Positions 1 through 11,380 of a DNA stretch of 64,000 nt are shown piece by piece. Made by a program: the position numbers and the translations under genes. The notes beneath the pieces are model-generated. The model saw nothing but the letters and a program-made list of their open reading frames with translations, was not told the origin of the DNA and searched no databases. Within the stretch, counting starts at the first letter, position 1, and every line of letters begins with the position of its first letter. The stretch spans positions 4,278,001-4,342,000 of the forward strand of contig NZ_CP042997.1 in NCBI RefSeq assembly GCF_008087625.1. The letters run 5' to 3'. The stretch is from Aquisphaera giovannonii. GTDB taxonomy: Bacteria; Planctomycetota; Planctomycetia; Isosphaerales; Isosphaeraceae.

Positions 1-401
1 CCCCCTTCCGGCCTCGCAAGCCGGCTGGCTGCAACCCACGAGAATTGGGCCGTGATTGTACCACGCCGGAGCCTCCGAACGGGGAGGGCGAGGCTACGGG
101 GCGGCATCGCGGCTTATCGGAAGGCGGGCTGGCGTGACCTGATCTCCATCCCCACCGGGAAAGGCACGGCCACTCACCGGGCGAGGAAGGGGGCCGGGCT
201 CGACGCTCCCCGAGGACGCGTCCCCGGCCGGTACCGGGGGGCGAGCCCGGCTCTCCTCGTTCCCCGGGCGACCGGCAGGAGGGTCGGGGCGGGGAGAGAG
301 CGGCCGGAAGCGGAGGGCTCGAGATGACACCCCCGGAGGGGATAGAATGAGGCCGGCGATCGGGTGGCGCAGCCCCTATCCTCCTGGCCGGGATCGATCC
401 G
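1..401. other. Left-edge non-coding stretch
   Basis: No gene is supported here. Short open frames exist on both strands, but they have arginine- and proline-rich compositions typical of shadow frames in high-GC DNA and no family resemblance. It may hold the promoter of the downstream membrane protein, but I see no clear promoter boxes. Confidence 0.5.
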
Positions 402-1157
402 ATGAACGACGTCGATGACCGCCTCGCCGGCGACCCCGTCTGGGAGCTCTTCCCGGCGCAATCCGCACGCCCCCGGGCGACCCGTCTCGTCCGCGGGTCC
501 GTCGTCGCGGGCCTCGTCGTGCTGACCTACTTCCTGTCGCCGCCTCTCTCTGTCGGCATCGCGTGCCTCGCGGTCATGCACGAGGACCTGCGGGACGGCT
601 GGCGACTGTCGAGGACCATGCCGGACAAGGCGGGGGGGGCGATCTGTGCGCTCTTCGCCTATTCCTGGGGTGCCTTCAAGCTCGGCGTCGCCGGGTTCGC
701 GTCCATGATGGTCATCGCCATGATCGCAGGCCACCGTGCGGACGAATCGCGGCTGATGGCCGGCCTCGCAACGGCCGCGTTGCTCTGGTTGGGCGGGTTC
801 ACGGCCTCGTCGGTCCTGGCCGCCGCGGGCCTGGTCAAGGCCTTGCGGTCCGGGATGCGGGTCTGGATCGGCGAGGGCGTGAACCAGGCTCGAAGCCTCC
901 TGCTGGGGATGCTCCTCACGGGCTTCACTTACTTCGTGCTCGGTCCGCTGACCTTCCTCCTGGCGAGGATCCCCCCGGGTGAGGGGAACCAGGTGGTCTT
1001 CATACCACTCTTCATGCTCGGCTTCGTCGCGTGCGTGTTCGTGGCGCCGGTCGGCATCCTGCTGGTCCTCGACTGGGCCTGCCGCAAGGTACTGGCGGAA
1101 CGGCCGGCGAAGTTCGGACCCAAGGTGCCGGCGGTGGGGAAGTGGGACCGGACATAG
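402..1157 (+). CDS. Hypothetical multi-pass membrane protein
   Basis: This gene encodes 251 residues of unknown function. About five hydrophobic segments are visible: around residues 32-58 (GSVVAGLVVLTYFLSPPLSV and following), 85-108, 118-145, 165-190 and 200-225. A short polar N-terminus and a basic C-terminal tail (KVLAERPAKFGPK) flank them. The family is not recognised. Normal codon bias and a clean helix pattern argue that this is the real frame and not one of the overlapping frames. The ATG at 402 has only a weak upstream purine stretch, so the start is uncertain. The next gene is convergent, ending about 70 bp away, so this gene is probably monocistronic. Confidence 0.7.
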   Translation: MNDVDDRLAGDPVWELFPAQSARPRATRLVRGSVVAGLVVLTYFLSPPLSVGIACLAVMHEDLRDGWRLSRTMPDKAGGAICALFAYSWGAFKLGVAGFASMMVIAMIAGHRADESRLMAGLATAALLWLGGFTASSVLAAAGLVKALRSGMRVWIGEGVNQARSLLLGMLLTGFTYFVLGPLTFLLARIPPGEGNQVVFIPLFMLGFVACVFVAPVGILLVLDWACRKVLAERPAKFGPKVPAVGKWDRT

Positions 1158-1229
1158 TCGGGCTCAGGGCGAGGACAGGGCATCGCGCGAGCCCCCCCGT
1201 CCGTAGCCGGAGCCATTCGCCCGCTCCTT

Positions 1230-2033
1230 CTAGATCTGCGACCCGGCGACCGGGCGAAGGAAGAGCGCCGTCACCCGGGAGACGTTTTCCGCGTAGCCCG
1301 GGTTGGAGCTCAACGCCTTCCATTCCGGGTCCTGGCGGAAGGAGTCCCAGTTCTTCGTCGCGTCCTCCCGCCTCGGGTGCATGATCATGTAGGTCAACTG
1401 CGGGAGTTGAGACCCGACGATCGCCCCGCCGAAGAAGACTCCGGGCATGCCGGCGCGGGCGAAGATGGGGAACTCGCCGGCGTTGAACATGTCGAGCTTG
1501 TTCTTCGCCCGCTCGTTGTTGGGGCTCTCGTACGTCCGCAGCTCGAAGACGCGGGACGGCCCCTTCTCCGGCACCCGGAGCCGCGGGAATCCCTCCATCG
1601 CGTGCAGCAGCGTGCTCTCATATCGCGAGAACGCCGGGTCCGACTTCGGGGCCCTCAGGATCGCCCGGCCAGAGCCCTGGAACGCCTCGTCGGCGGCGAG
1701 GCGGGCCTCCAGGGCCAGGACCGATTCCATCGACTCGTGCGTCAGGAGGACGTAGAGATCCGTGCTGTCCCCCTCGAGCTTCAGCCCCGGATTGTCGGCC
1801 GCGTTCAGTCTGAAGACGCCGACGGGATTGATGCCGGCGCGGTTGAAGGCCGGGACCGCGGATTCCGAAAGGAATGACTCATAGAGCGATTGTTTCGCCC
1901 GCGAAGGGAAGCGATAGACCCGCAACTCGTAGAACTGCCTCCCGCGCGGCTCGTCGGCGACGAGGTCCGTCCGCGTGCCCATCACGCCCACCGCCGCGGC
2001 CGTCGAGGCGGCCAGGAACTCGCGTCGTTGCAT
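1230..2033 (-). CDS. Tat-exported NIPSNAP family protein
   Basis: This gene encodes 267 residues. The N-terminus carries a twin-arginine signal (MQRREFLAASTAAAVG) followed by a cleavage-like ADEP region. The mature part has two ferredoxin-like NIPSNAP domains, the first starting near YELRVYRFPSRAKQ and the second near VFELRTYESPNNERAKNK. The conserved paired-domain architecture is common in planctomycetes, where these proteins are exported and of unknown substrate. The ATG at 2033 is preferred over upstream in-frame starts because an AAGGAT Shine-Dalgarno lies just ahead of it and the Tat motif begins at residue 3. The gene is divergent from the kinase gene that follows. Confidence 0.85.
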   Translation of the reverse strand: MQRREFLAASTAAAVGVMGTRTDLVADEPRGRQFYELRVYRFPSRAKQSLYESFLSESAVPAFNRAGINPVGVFRLNAADNPGLKLEGDSTDLYVLLTHESMESVLALEARLAADEAFQGSGRAILRAPKSDPAFSRYESTLLHAMEGFPRLRVPEKGPSRVFELRTYESPNNERAKNKLDMFNAGEFPIFARAGMPGVFFGGAIVGSQLPQLTYMIMHPRREDATKNWDSFRQDPEWKALSSNPGYAENVSRVTALFLRPVAGSQI

Positions 2034-2460
2034 GGGATCCTTCTCGTTCGCGAAGAGGGGGGCCGTCGTCTTGCCAAGGCGAGCCACCCGACCGTCTCGG
2101 ACGCTCGCCCCGTCGGACCGAGGTCGCATTCGAATCGAGCGGAGGGCTCGATTCAAGGCCATCCCGCCCCGCGTCGGCTGCCGCCGGGAATTCTTCCTGG
2201 ACCGACCGGATGGCCGCTCCCTCGTCGCAGGCCTGCGGCGCGGGTTCGGCGGCGATCGGCAGGGCGGACCGTGAGGAGGCCGAGCGGTTCGAGGAGGGCC
2301 GGGCGATCGGAGGGCCTCCTGGCGGTCGGCGACGACCTCGCCCCGGGGGTCGTCCGCTCCCGGGCCTTCCGGGGCACTTGATCGGGCCCCGGCCGCGCGT
2401 TATGGAATCTCGCGGTGCCGCGCGGCGAGACGCCAACGGCGGGCCACCGAGGGCCATCCC
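2034..2460. other. Divergent intergenic region
   Basis: This is the roughly 430-bp gap between the NIPSNAP gene and the divergent kinase gene. Overlapping open frames run through it on both strands, but none shows a recognisable protein. It presumably holds the two promoters, which I could not locate with confidence. Confidence 0.4.
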
Positions 2461-5400
2461 ATGGCGAATCCCGACCGGTCGACAGACCCCGGCGAAGACC
2501 CGCCGACCCGCCCCGGCTCCCCCGGGTCGGGGCCGGCGGAGACCGAAGTCCGCGTCCCGCCCCCGGAGGCGACCCGGATGGAGGAGCCCTCCACCCGGCG
2601 GGCGGACGAGACGGCCGGCGCCTCGGAGCCGGGCGGGGGGGACGGCGTCGAGGAATGGCCCGGCGGCGTCCGCGTCCGGTACATCGGCGACTACGAGCTG
2701 CAAGGCGTCCTGGGGCGGGGCGGCATGGGCGTCGTCTACCGCGCCCGGCAGGTGAGCCTGAACCGCCCGGTCGCCCTGAAGATGATCCGCGACGGCGAGT
2801 TGGCCGGGCCCGACGACCTCCGGCGTTTCCGCAACGAGGCCGAGGCGGTCGCCGCGCTCGACCACCCGCGGATCGTGCCGATCTACGAGGTCGGCGAGCA
2901 CGACGGCCGGAACTACTTCAGCATGAAGCTGGTCGACGGCCTGTCGCTCGAGGCCCGCCTGGGGGACCTCGGGCCCGACCCGGCGGCCGCCGCCCGTCTC
3001 GTGGCGGCCGCGGCCGAGGCGGTCGACCACGCCCACCGGCGCGGGATCCTCCACCGCGACCTCAAGCCGGCGAACATCCTGATCGACCGCGACGGCACGC
3101 CCCACGTGACCGACTTCGGCCTGGCTCGGCGGATCGAGGATGGGCCGGGGCTGACCGCCTCGGGGGCGATCCTCGGGACCCCCTCGTACATGGCCCCCGA
3201 GCAGTCCTACGGCGTGAGGGCGGCCGTGACGACGGCCAGCGACGTCTACGGCCTGGGCGCGGTCCTCTACGCCCTCCTGACCGGCCGGGCGCCCTTCGGC
3301 GGAGACAGCGTCTATGACACTCTCCGCATGGTCCGCGAGGCGCCCCCCGAGCCGCCCCGGCGGCTCAACCCGAGGGTGCCCCGCGACCTGGAGATCATCG
3401 CCCTGAAGTGCCTGGAGAAGGAGCCGAGGCGCAGGTACGCCTCGGCGCAGGCGCTCGCCGACGACCTCGGGCGTTGGCTCCGGGGGGAGCCGATCGAGGC
3501 CCGGCCGGTCGGCGTCGCGGTCCGCCTTGCGATGTGGTGCCGGCGGCGGCCGGCCATCGCCGGGCTGTCGGCGGCCCTGGCGGTCGTCGCGGCGGCGGGG
3601 CTGGTGTTCGGCACGAGCCAGTACCGCGCCGCGCTGGACAACGCCGAGGCCGCCAGCCGCAACGAGTCGGCCGCGAGGGGCCGCAGCGCCGAGCTGGCCG
3701 TCGTCAACCGGTCGCTGGTCGCCTCGCGCGACGAGCTCCGGAGGAACCTCTACGTCGCCGACATGACCGTGGCGAACATCGACCGCGAGAATCGGCAGTT
3801 CGGCCGCATGTCGGACCTGCTGGACCGCCAGGTCCCCCGGGCCCGGGTCGGACGACCTCCGGGGCTTCGAGTGGCACTACCTGCACCGCCAGGCCCACGC
3901 CGAGCTGCGCTCGTTCCCGGCGGAGGAGGGGGCGCTGGCCTCGATCGCCTTCAGCCCGGACGGAAAGCGCGTCGCCACCGGCTCGGAGTCGGGGCGGATC
4001 GCGCTGCGAGACGCCGAGTCGGGCCGGGTCATCGCGTCGTGGCAGGCGCACCGGTCCCCGGTCTGGGACCTGGAGTTCAGCCCCGATGGCGGATGGCTCG
4101 CCTCGTGCCCCCAGCCCGCCTCCGGCGTCTCCGGCCCGGAGGATGTCGTGACGATCTGGGGGAGCCTGGACGGGTCGCCCGTCCGCACGCTCGGAGGGCC
4201 GCTCGACGGCTATTCGGAGTACGTGACCGGCCTCGCCTTCCACCCCGACGGCCGGCGCCTGGCGACCTCCGGCAGCCGGTTGCAAATCTGGGATGCGGCG
4301 ACCGGCCGGCCGGATCCGGCCTGGCCCGGGACTGACGACCGGGGCCATGGAGGCGTGGCCTTCAGCCCGGACGGCCGGGCCGTCGCGACCACCCAGGTCG
4401 ACTTCCAGGGGAAGGTGCCCGCCCCGGTCTACGTCGTCGAGCGGGACCTGGCCGGCGGTGCGGCACCACGGCGGTATCTGCTGCCCCGCGAGCGTGCTCT
4501 GGGCAGGGTGGCGTACACCCCGGACGGGCGGAGGCTCCTCGGGACGGGTTACGGCCCGAACCTCTACGTCTGGGATCGGGGACGCCCCGAGCCTGCCCAC
4601 GTCCTGAGCTCGCCCGCCGGCTCCACGCTCGACGGGATCGCGGCCTCGCCCGAGGGCCGCCGGGCGGCCGTGGCCGTCCGCGACCTGCGACACGTCCAGG
4701 TCTGGGATCTCGAGACCGGCCGCTCCCTCGGGATCCGCGCGGCGCACGGGGGGGATGCCAAGGACGTGGCCTTCCGGCCCGACGGCAGGCTGGTCGCCTC
4801 GGTCGGCCGCGACGGCGTGATCCGCTACTGGGACCCGTCCGCCGACCCCGAGTCCCGTGTGCTCCGCGGGTATAGCCGGGGGGTACTCGGGCTGGCGATC
4901 GGGGTCGACGGGACGTTGATCTCGTCGGAATGGCAAGAGCCCGGGGAGCCGGGAAGGATCGTCGGCCGGGCCCAGGCCTGGGAGCCGCCAACGGGCTGGC
5001 GGCGTTGGCGACTGGAGCGGGAGCTGGGCGGGACGTTCTCCCCGATCGCGGTCGGCCGAGACGGCCGGATCGCCCTGGGAGGGGGGGAGTCTCCGATCAC
5101 CTGGCTGGACGCCGCCACGGGCGTCACGGCCGGCGACCTCGGCCCGCGGGGGCGGGTCACAATCGCCGCCATGGCGTTGAGCCCCGACGGGGCGCTGGCC
5201 GCCACCGCCGAGTTCGCCGGGCAGGTGGTGACGCTCTGGGACCTCCCCGCGGGCCGCGAGGCCCGGCGGCTGGTGGGTCACTCCGGCAGCATCCATACGT
5301 TGGCCTTCCACCCCGACGGCCGCCGGCTCGCCTCCGGGGACGAAAGCGGCGAACTGCGGTTCTGGGACCTCGACGGCGGCCGCGCACCTCGACTCCTCGA

Positions 5401-5851
5401 ATCCCGAGGGATCTGGGGGGCCGTGGTCGACCTCAGGTTCACCCGCGACGGCCGCCTGGTCGCCGCCGATGCGCGGCCCGCGGTGACGGTCCGCGACCCG
5501 GACTCGTCGGCCGAACCCCTCGTCCTCCGAGGTGTCGCGCCGGGGGTGAGCTGCCTGGCCATCGACCCGTCCGAGACCCGGGTGGCGACCGGCGGGCTGG
5601 ACGGGCGGATCCAGATCTGGGACCTCGGGACGGGCCAGGAGCTGGTCTCCCTGCGGGCCCACCGCGGCCCGATCACCTGCCTGGCGTTCCTCCCGGACGG
5701 GCTCGGGCTCGCCTCGGGCTCGCTCGACGGGACGATCCAGGTCCGCGATGCCCGCCCGGTCGTGCGGCCGGGCGACCAGCTACCGCCTTTGGGCCCGATC
5801 CCCCCGGACCCGCACGATGAGGGCTTCCCGGCCGACCCGTTCGCGCCCTGA
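2461..5851 (+). pseudogene. Ser/Thr protein kinase with C-terminal WD40 repeats, frameshifted
   Basis: This is a Hanks-type kinase followed by a transmembrane helix and a WD40 propeller, about 1130 residues if the frame is restored. The kinase has a glycine loop ([10 protein letters not shown], near residue 83), VALK lysine, HRDLKPAN (about 198) and DFG (about 218), so it looks catalytically complete. A helix follows at about 366-385. The reading frame moves by one base inside the run of five C at 3834-3838. After it, the frame that starts [16 protein letters not shown] reads on into repeats with WD dipeptides (VQVWDLETG, IQIWDLGTG) until 5851. Removing one C gives [16 protein letters not shown], the normal junction of this planctomycete family. 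It could be a true mutation or a homopolymer sequencing error. The role is inferred as membrane signalling; the ligand is unknown. Confidence 0.85.
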
Positions 5852-5888
5852 CCCGAGCCGACCGCGAGCATCCCAGCGGGCCGGCGAT

Positions 5889-7757
5889 TCAGGACTCGGC
5901 CGCGAGCAAGACGGCCCCCGGACGATCGAACTGGATCGTCGGCCCGGGCCCGCCGACGTCGATCCGGGGCGGCATCGGGTCCGGCGCGAAGGGTGGATCC
6001 TCGGTCGTGAGCAGGACCGTCCAGCGGGGCTGGTCCTCGCCGGCCAGGGCGGGTACGGGGACGGCGCCTGTGCCCTTGAGGCGGGCGACCAGGGCCAGGG
6101 AGCGGCCCTCGCCCGGGTCGTGGCGCAGGAGCATCGCCTCCTCGCCGATGGGCTCGGCGTGGAGGCCCCCGCAGCGGTTGGACCGCAGGGCCGGCTCCTC
6201 CCTGCGGAGGCGCAGGAGCGCCCGGTAGAGGCGGAGGGTCGAGGCGTGGGGCTCGGCCTCGGGCTCGGACCAGTCGAGCTTGCAGGCCCGGAAGGTGGAG
6301 TCGGCCTGGATGTCCGGGAGCAGGGCGTAATTCGCCTCGTCGGCGAATTCCGCATAGGTGAGGAACTCGCGGCGCCGGCCTTCCCGGACCTTGCGGCCGA
6401 GCTCCTCGTCGTGGTCGGTGAAGAAGAGGAATGGGGTGCCCGCGGCCCACTCCTGGCCCATGAAGAGCAGGGGGGTCGCGGCCGATGTCAGCAGGAGGGC
6501 CGTCGCCGCCCGGTAGGTCGCGAGGTCCACCTGGTGATTCAGCCTCTCGCCCCGCGCGCGGTTGCCGATCCGGTCGTGGTTCTGGATATTGAAGACGAAC
6601 CGTCGGGGCGGGAGTCCGGCCGGGTCGGTGCCGCGGTGATAGCCGCGATGAATCGAATACGCGCCGGTGAAAAGCCAGCCCCGTTCCAGGGTCCTCGCCA
6701 GGTCGGCCAGGCTCCCCCGGAAGTCGCGGAAGACGCCGTCGGAATCGCCGACGAGATAGCGGCGAAGCTCGTGGTGAAAGTCGTCGGACCAGACGCCGTC
6801 CATCCCCCAGCCGCCCGCCCCCTCGGGCTGGATGAGGTGCGCGAGGTTGCGGGGATCCTCGGCGATCAGGTGGATGGGCCGTCCGATCGAGCCGCGGACC
6901 CGGGCGGAGAGCTCCGCGAGCAGGTGCCTCGGGCTATCGTCGTGGAGGTGATGCGTCGCGTCCAGGCGGAGGCCGTCCATGCGGTACTCGTGGATCCAGT
7001 GCAGGGCGTTCTCGACGAAGAAGTCCCGAACGGGTGCGCTATTGGGCCCGTCCAGGTTGATGGCCGGGCCCCAGGGGCTGCCGTGGGTCTGCGAGAAGTA
7101 GGAGGGGCTGAACTGCGCGAGGTAATTCCCGTCGGGCCCGAGGTGGTTGTAGACCACGTCGAGGAGGACCGCGAGGCCGAGGCCGTGGGCCTCGTCCACG
7201 AGCCGGCGCAGGTCGTCCGGCCGGCCGTAGCAGCGGGCGGGCGCGAACAGGTCCACGCCGTCGTAGCCCCAGCCGCGGCGGCCGGGGAAGTCGGCGACCG
7301 GCATGAGCTCGATCGCCGTCGCGCCGAGGTCGGCGACGTGACGCAGGCGTGCGGCGGCCGCGGCGTAGGTCCCCTCCGGCGTGAACGTGCCGAGGTGCAG
7401 CTCGTAGATGACGAGGTCCTCGGGGCTCACGCCGGGCCAGTCCGGATGCGACCAGGAGAACCGGCCGGGGGCGATGACCTCGGACGGCCCGTGCACCCCC
7501 TCGGGCTGGAACCGCGAGGCCGGGTCGGGGAACGGGCCGCGGCCGTCGACGCGATAGCGATAGCGGTCGCCGGTCCGGATTCGGTTCGAGCGGCCGGTGA
7601 AGTGGCCTTCGTCCCCCTTCTCCAGCGGAAATGAAGGCTCCTGCCCCCCCGGGACGACCTCTACCGACGACGCCTCGGGCGCCCAGACGCGGAAGCGGGC
7701 CCCGTCGCCGTCGGGGAGGGCCCCCAGCGAGGCCTCCCACCGCCGCGGCGAGGTCAT
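5889..7757 (-). CDS. treZ: Malto-oligosyltrehalose trehalohydrolase
   Basis: This is a 622-residue GH13 enzyme that hydrolyses the alpha-1,4 bond next to the trehalose end of maltooligosyl-trehalose and releases trehalose. It has an N-terminal CBM48-like domain ([14 protein letters not shown]) and then the TIM barrel. Expected catalytic residues are the Asp in [11 protein letters not shown] (about 264), the Glu in HLIAEDPRN (about 299) and the Asp in QNHDRIGN (about 393). [14 protein letters not shown] and [20 protein letters not shown] are typical of TreZ. The start at 7757 overlaps the stop of the upstream fusion gene by ATGA, which indicates translational coupling. It is the last gene of the glgE operon. 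Its usual partner TreY is absent from this window. Confidence 0.95.
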   Translation of the reverse strand: MTSPRRWEASLGALPDGDGARFRVWAPEASSVEVVPGGQEPSFPLEKGDEGHFTGRSNRIRTGDRYRYRVDGRGPFPDPASRFQPEGVHGPSEVIAPGRFSWSHPDWPGVSPEDLVIYELHLGTFTPEGTYAAAAARLRHVADLGATAIELMPVADFPGRRGWGYDGVDLFAPARCYGRPDDLRRLVDEAHGLGLAVLLDVVYNHLGPDGNYLAQFSPSYFSQTHGSPWGPAINLDGPNSAPVRDFFVENALHWIHEYRMDGLRLDATHHLHDDSPRHLLAELSARVRGSIGRPIHLIAEDPRNLAHLIQPEGAGGWGMDGVWSDDFHHELRRYLVGDSDGVFRDFRGSLADLARTLERGWLFTGAYSIHRGYHRGTDPAGLPPRRFVFNIQNHDRIGNRARGERLNHQVDLATYRAATALLLTSAATPLLFMGQEWAAGTPFLFFTDHDEELGRKVREGRRREFLTYAEFADEANYALLPDIQADSTFRACKLDWSEPEAEPHASTLRLYRALLRLRREEPALRSNRCGGLHAEPIGEEAMLLRHDPGEGRSLALVARLKGTGAVPVPALAGEDQPRWTVLLTTEDPPFAPDPMPPRIDVGGPGPTIQFDRPGAVLLAAES

Positions 7758-10700
7758 CGGGCCCGCTCCGGGTTCCGCCATCGCAGGGCGATGACGGCCA
7801 GCGGAGGGAGGGTCAGGGTCAGCGACTGCTCCTGGCCGTGCGAGTAGACCGGTACGGTCCCGGCCCCGCCGATGTTCCCCTGGTTGCTGCCGCCGTACAG
7901 GCCGGCGTCGCTGTTGAGGATCTCCTCCCAGTGGCCGGCCCGCGGCACGCCGAGCCGGTAGTTGTGCCGCGGCACCGGCGTGAAGTTGCAGACGACCAGG
8001 ATCAGGTCGTCCGACGACCGAGCCCGGCGCATCAGGCTGACGATGCTCTTCTCCGAGTCGGAGCAATCGACCCAGGAGAACCCCGAGGGATGGCAGTCCA
8101 GCTCGTGCAGGGCGGGCTCGCCGCGGTAGGTCGTGTCGAGGTCGCGGACCCAGCGCTGGAGGCCCTTGTGGAACGGGTACTCCTGGAGGTGCCAGTCCAG
8201 GCTGATGTCGTGGTTCCACTCCCGCGCCTGGCCGAACTCCTGCCCCATGAACAGGAGCTTCTTGCCGGGCTGGGTGAACTGATACCCGAAGAGCAGCCGC
8301 AGGTTGGCGAACTTCTGCCATTCGTCGCCCGGCATCTTCCCCAGGAGGGTCCCCTTGCCGTGGACGACCTCGTCGTGCGAGAGGGGCAGGACGAAGTTCT
8401 CCGAGAAGGCGTAGAGCCCGCGGAAGGTCAGCCGGTCGTGGCGGTACTTGCGGTTGATGGGGTCGGTGGCCATGTAGTCCAGGGTGTCGTGCATCCAGCC
8501 CATGTCCCACTTCAGGTCGAAGCCGAGGCCGCCGACGTTGGTGGGCCGCGAGACCATCGGCCAGGCGGTGGACTCCTCGGCGATGGTCAGGACTCCGGGG
8601 TACTCGGCGTGGACCCTCTCGTTGAACCTCCGCAGGAACTGGACGGCGTCCAGGTTCTCCCGCCCCCCGAACTCATTAGGGGTCCACTGGCCGGGCCTCC
8701 GGGAGTAGTCTAGGTAGAGCATCGAGGCCACCGCGTCCACGCGGAGGCCGTCGATATGATACCGGTCCAGCCAGAAGAGGGCGTTGCTGATGAGGAAGTT
8801 GGAGACCTCGCGGCGGCCGTAGTCGAAGGTGTAGGTGTCCCAGTCGGGGTGGACCATCCGGAGGGGGTCCGCCGGCTCGTATAAGTGGGTCCCGTCGAAC
8901 TCGCCGAGGCCGTGGGGGTCGCGCGGGAAGTGCGCGGGGACCCAGTCCAGGATCACGCCGATCCCCCGGCGGTGGAGCGTGTCCACCAGGGCGGCGAAGT
9001 CGTCGGGGGTCCCGAACCGGGAGGTCGGCGCGAAGTAGCCGGTCGGCTGGTAGCCCCACGAGCCGTCGAACGGGTGCTCCGAGATGGGCATCAGCTCGAC
9101 GTGCGTGAAGCCCATCTCGAAGACGTAGTCGGCCAGCCTGGGCGCCATCTCCCTGTAGGTGAGCCACCGCCCGCCCTCCTCGGGCACGCGCATCCAGGAG
9201 CCGAGATGGACCTCGTAGATCGAAATCGGCGCCCCCAGGTCATTCCGGCCTCGACGGGTCGCCATCCAGTCCTGATCGGTCCAGGAGAACCGCGAGAGGT
9301 CGCAGACCATCGAGGCGGTGCCGGGCCGAATTTCCGTCGCGAACCCGTAGGGGTCGGCCTTCTCGACGGTCGCGCCGCCCGATCCGGTCACGGCGTATCG
9401 GTAGAGCGAGCCCGGGGCCAGGCCCGGGACGAACCGCTCCCAGAGGCCGGCCCGCCCCCGGGGCTGCATGGGGGTGGCCGACGGATCCCAGCCGTTGAAG
9501 TCGCCGACGATCGAGACGGCCCGGGCGTTCGGGGCCCAGACCGCGAAGGCGATGCCCGCGGCGCCGTCCTGCTCGGCCGGATGCGCCCCGAGCTTCTCGT
9601 ACGAGCGGTAATGCGTCCCCTCGGCTAGCAGGTGCACGTCGAAGTCGCTGATGGCCGATCGCAGGACCGGATAGCGGCCGGCCGGGACCCGCTCCCGGTC
9701 CGGCTCCGCCGTCGGCCGGGCCCGCTCTCGCTGCTCGATCAGCGCGACGATCCCCTGAAGGGGGATGCCCACCCAGTCCGGCCGGTTGTTCAGCTCATAG
9801 AGCAGCTCGTAGAGGGCCTTGTCCAGCGTGAAGGTCCGCAGGAGCAGGGCGAGCTGCCCCGGGTCGGCGGGGAGGAACGAGGCGCCGGAGGCCGTGGCCA
9901 GGTAGTCCTTGAGGAACGCGGCGCCGACCCAGACCTGCCAGGCGTGCGCCCAGGGGACCAGCCGTGCGAAGGAGTCGGGGCGGTCGCGGGCGAAGGCGAA
10001 GAGGGAGGCGAAGGCGGCGTAGTCGAACGATCGGAGGAGGCCGACGACGTCCTTGACCGGCGTCTGCTTCTCCAGCCGGGCGGCCAGGGGCTTGGCCGGC
10101 TCGCCCTCGAAATCCAGGATCACGAAGTCCTCGCCGGTGCGGAGGACCTGGCCGAGGTGGTAGTCGCCGTGGACCCGGATCTTGGAGGCGGAGAGGTTCA
10201 TCCCCGGGAGCCGGTCCAGGAAGTCGAGCAGGGCGGGTGCCCCCGCCAGGACCCGCCCGGCCGGCTCGGCCACCGGGGCCGGCAGCCCGTCGAGCTTGTC
10301 CTTCAGGGACCCGAGGGCCATGCGGACCTGGTCGCGGACCCCCTCGGCGATCTTCCGGAGGTCCTGGCGCGTGAGCGGCTCCGGGGCGAAGGCCGCGTCC
10401 TCCGGCCCGCCGGCCAGGGCCACGTGCATCTCGGCCGTCCGCCGGCCGAGCGTGGCGGCGGCGGCGAGGTAGGGCCCGATGAACTTGCGGACCTCGGCCG
10501 GCGGATCCGTCCTCGCCAGGTCGAGCAGCGATCCCTCCTCGACCGGCGCCGGGGGCGGCGTCCCCGGCCGGCGGTCGACCTGCTCGAAGTAGAGCCTGGC
10601 CTCGTGCAGGGCGTGGTCCCACCCGGTGCCCTGGTTGCGGACGAGCTCCTGGAGCAGGCAGAGCAGGATCGGCTGGGCGCCCGGCCGCTCATACCAGAGC

Positions 10701-11353
10701 GAGCCGGCCGGCTTCGGGACCCCCGGGAAGTGCTTCCGCTCGGCGAGGAAGCGGCCGATCTCGAGGTCCGGGTTGACCCCCGGCTCGAGGCGGCGGAACA
10801 CCTTCATGAGCAGGCGGTCGCCGTACAGCACGGCGGAATTGCTCTGCTCGGCGGACCCCCGGATGATGGGCAGGGGGCGGTCCGTCGGCCCGCGGGCGGC
10901 GTCGAAGAAGGACGTCGGCTCGCCCCGGATCACGCCGCCGCGGGTCGCGTGGCTGCAACTGTCGCCGATGCAGTCCAGCAGGGCCGTGCAGGCGGCCGGG
11001 TCGGCCAGGGAGTCGTAGAGGATGCCGGCCCCGGGGCCCGCGTCGAGCCGGGAGATGACCCGCACGGGGTACTCCCGCTCCAGTCGCGCCGCCTCGTCGC
11101 CGGCGGCCCAGGCCACGGGGAGGAAATAGAGGTCGGGGTTCCCCTCACGGTACCGGACCTCGACCACGATCAGGCGGTTGGACCCGGGCAGGTCGCCGGC
11201 GCCCGTGGCGTCCACCAGGCGGACCGAGTCCAGCTCGCGGGCCTTGCCGGCGAACCATCTCTGCTTGCGCAGGAAGTCCGGGAGGTCCCGCTCCAGGCGG
11301 GCCCGCACCTGGTCCTTCTCGAGGCTTCGCTCCGGCGCTTCCATGGTCGGCAT
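7754..11353 (-). CDS. glgB: Maltokinase / 1,4-alpha-glucan branching enzyme fusion
   Basis: This single 1199-residue frame joins two enzymes. Residues 1 to about 530 are a maltokinase (Mak/Pep2): [11 protein letters not shown] near the start, then the APH-like catalytic region [10 protein letters not shown] (about 394) with [13 protein letters not shown]. This part would phosphorylate maltose to maltose-1-phosphate. Residues from about 567 to the end are a GH13 branching enzyme: CBM48 segment [20 protein letters not shown], nucleophile in [16 protein letters not shown], acid/base Glu in [10 protein letters not shown], and [13 protein letters not shown]. The linker is charged and contains a [15 protein letters not shown] stretch. 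Maltokinase is more often separate or fused to TreS, so this partner is unusual. The start may be 11353 or the in-frame ATG three codons later. The gene lies 27 bp behind glgE. Confidence 0.93.
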   Translation of the reverse strand: MPTMEAPERSLEKDQVRARLERDLPDFLRKQRWFAGKARELDSVRLVDATGAGDLPGSNRLIVVEVRYREGNPDLYFLPVAWAAGDEAARLEREYPVRVISRLDAGPGAGILYDSLADPAACTALLDCIGDSCSHATRGGVIRGEPTSFFDAARGPTDRPLPIIRGSAEQSNSAVLYGDRLLMKVFRRLEPGVNPDLEIGRFLAERKHFPGVPKPAGSLWYERPGAQPILLCLLQELVRNQGTGWDHALHEARLYFEQVDRRPGTPPPAPVEEGSLLDLARTDPPAEVRKFIGPYLAAAATLGRRTAEMHVALAGGPEDAAFAPEPLTRQDLRKIAEGVRDQVRMALGSLKDKLDGLPAPVAEPAGRVLAGAPALLDFLDRLPGMNLSASKIRVHGDYHLGQVLRTGEDFVILDFEGEPAKPLAARLEKQTPVKDVVGLLRSFDYAAFASLFAFARDRPDSFARLVPWAHAWQVWVGAAFLKDYLATASGASFLPADPGQLALLLRTFTLDKALYELLYELNNRPDWVGIPLQGIVALIEQRERARPTAEPDRERVPAGRYPVLRSAISDFDVHLLAEGTHYRSYEKLGAHPAEQDGAAGIAFAVWAPNARAVSIVGDFNGWDPSATPMQPRGRAGLWERFVPGLAPGSLYRYAVTGSGGATVEKADPYGFATEIRPGTASMVCDLSRFSWTDQDWMATRRGRNDLGAPISIYEVHLGSWMRVPEEGGRWLTYREMAPRLADYVFEMGFTHVELMPISEHPFDGSWGYQPTGYFAPTSRFGTPDDFAALVDTLHRRGIGVILDWVPAHFPRDPHGLGEFDGTHLYEPADPLRMVHPDWDTYTFDYGRREVSNFLISNALFWLDRYHIDGLRVDAVASMLYLDYSRRPGQWTPNEFGGRENLDAVQFLRRFNERVHAEYPGVLTIAEESTAWPMVSRPTNVGGLGFDLKWDMGWMHDTLDYMATDPINRKYRHDRLTFRGLYAFSENFVLPLSHDEVVHGKGTLLGKMPGDEWQKFANLRLLFGYQFTQPGKKLLFMGQEFGQAREWNHDISLDWHLQEYPFHKGLQRWVRDLDTTYRGEPALHELDCHPSGFSWVDCSDSEKSIVSLMRRARSSDDLILVVCNFTPVPRHNYRLGVPRAGHWEEILNSDAGLYGGSNQGNIGGAGTVPVYSHGQEQSLTLTLPPLAVIALRWRNPERAR

Positions 11354-11380
11354 CGGACGGCACCTTCTTCCAGGTTGTGC

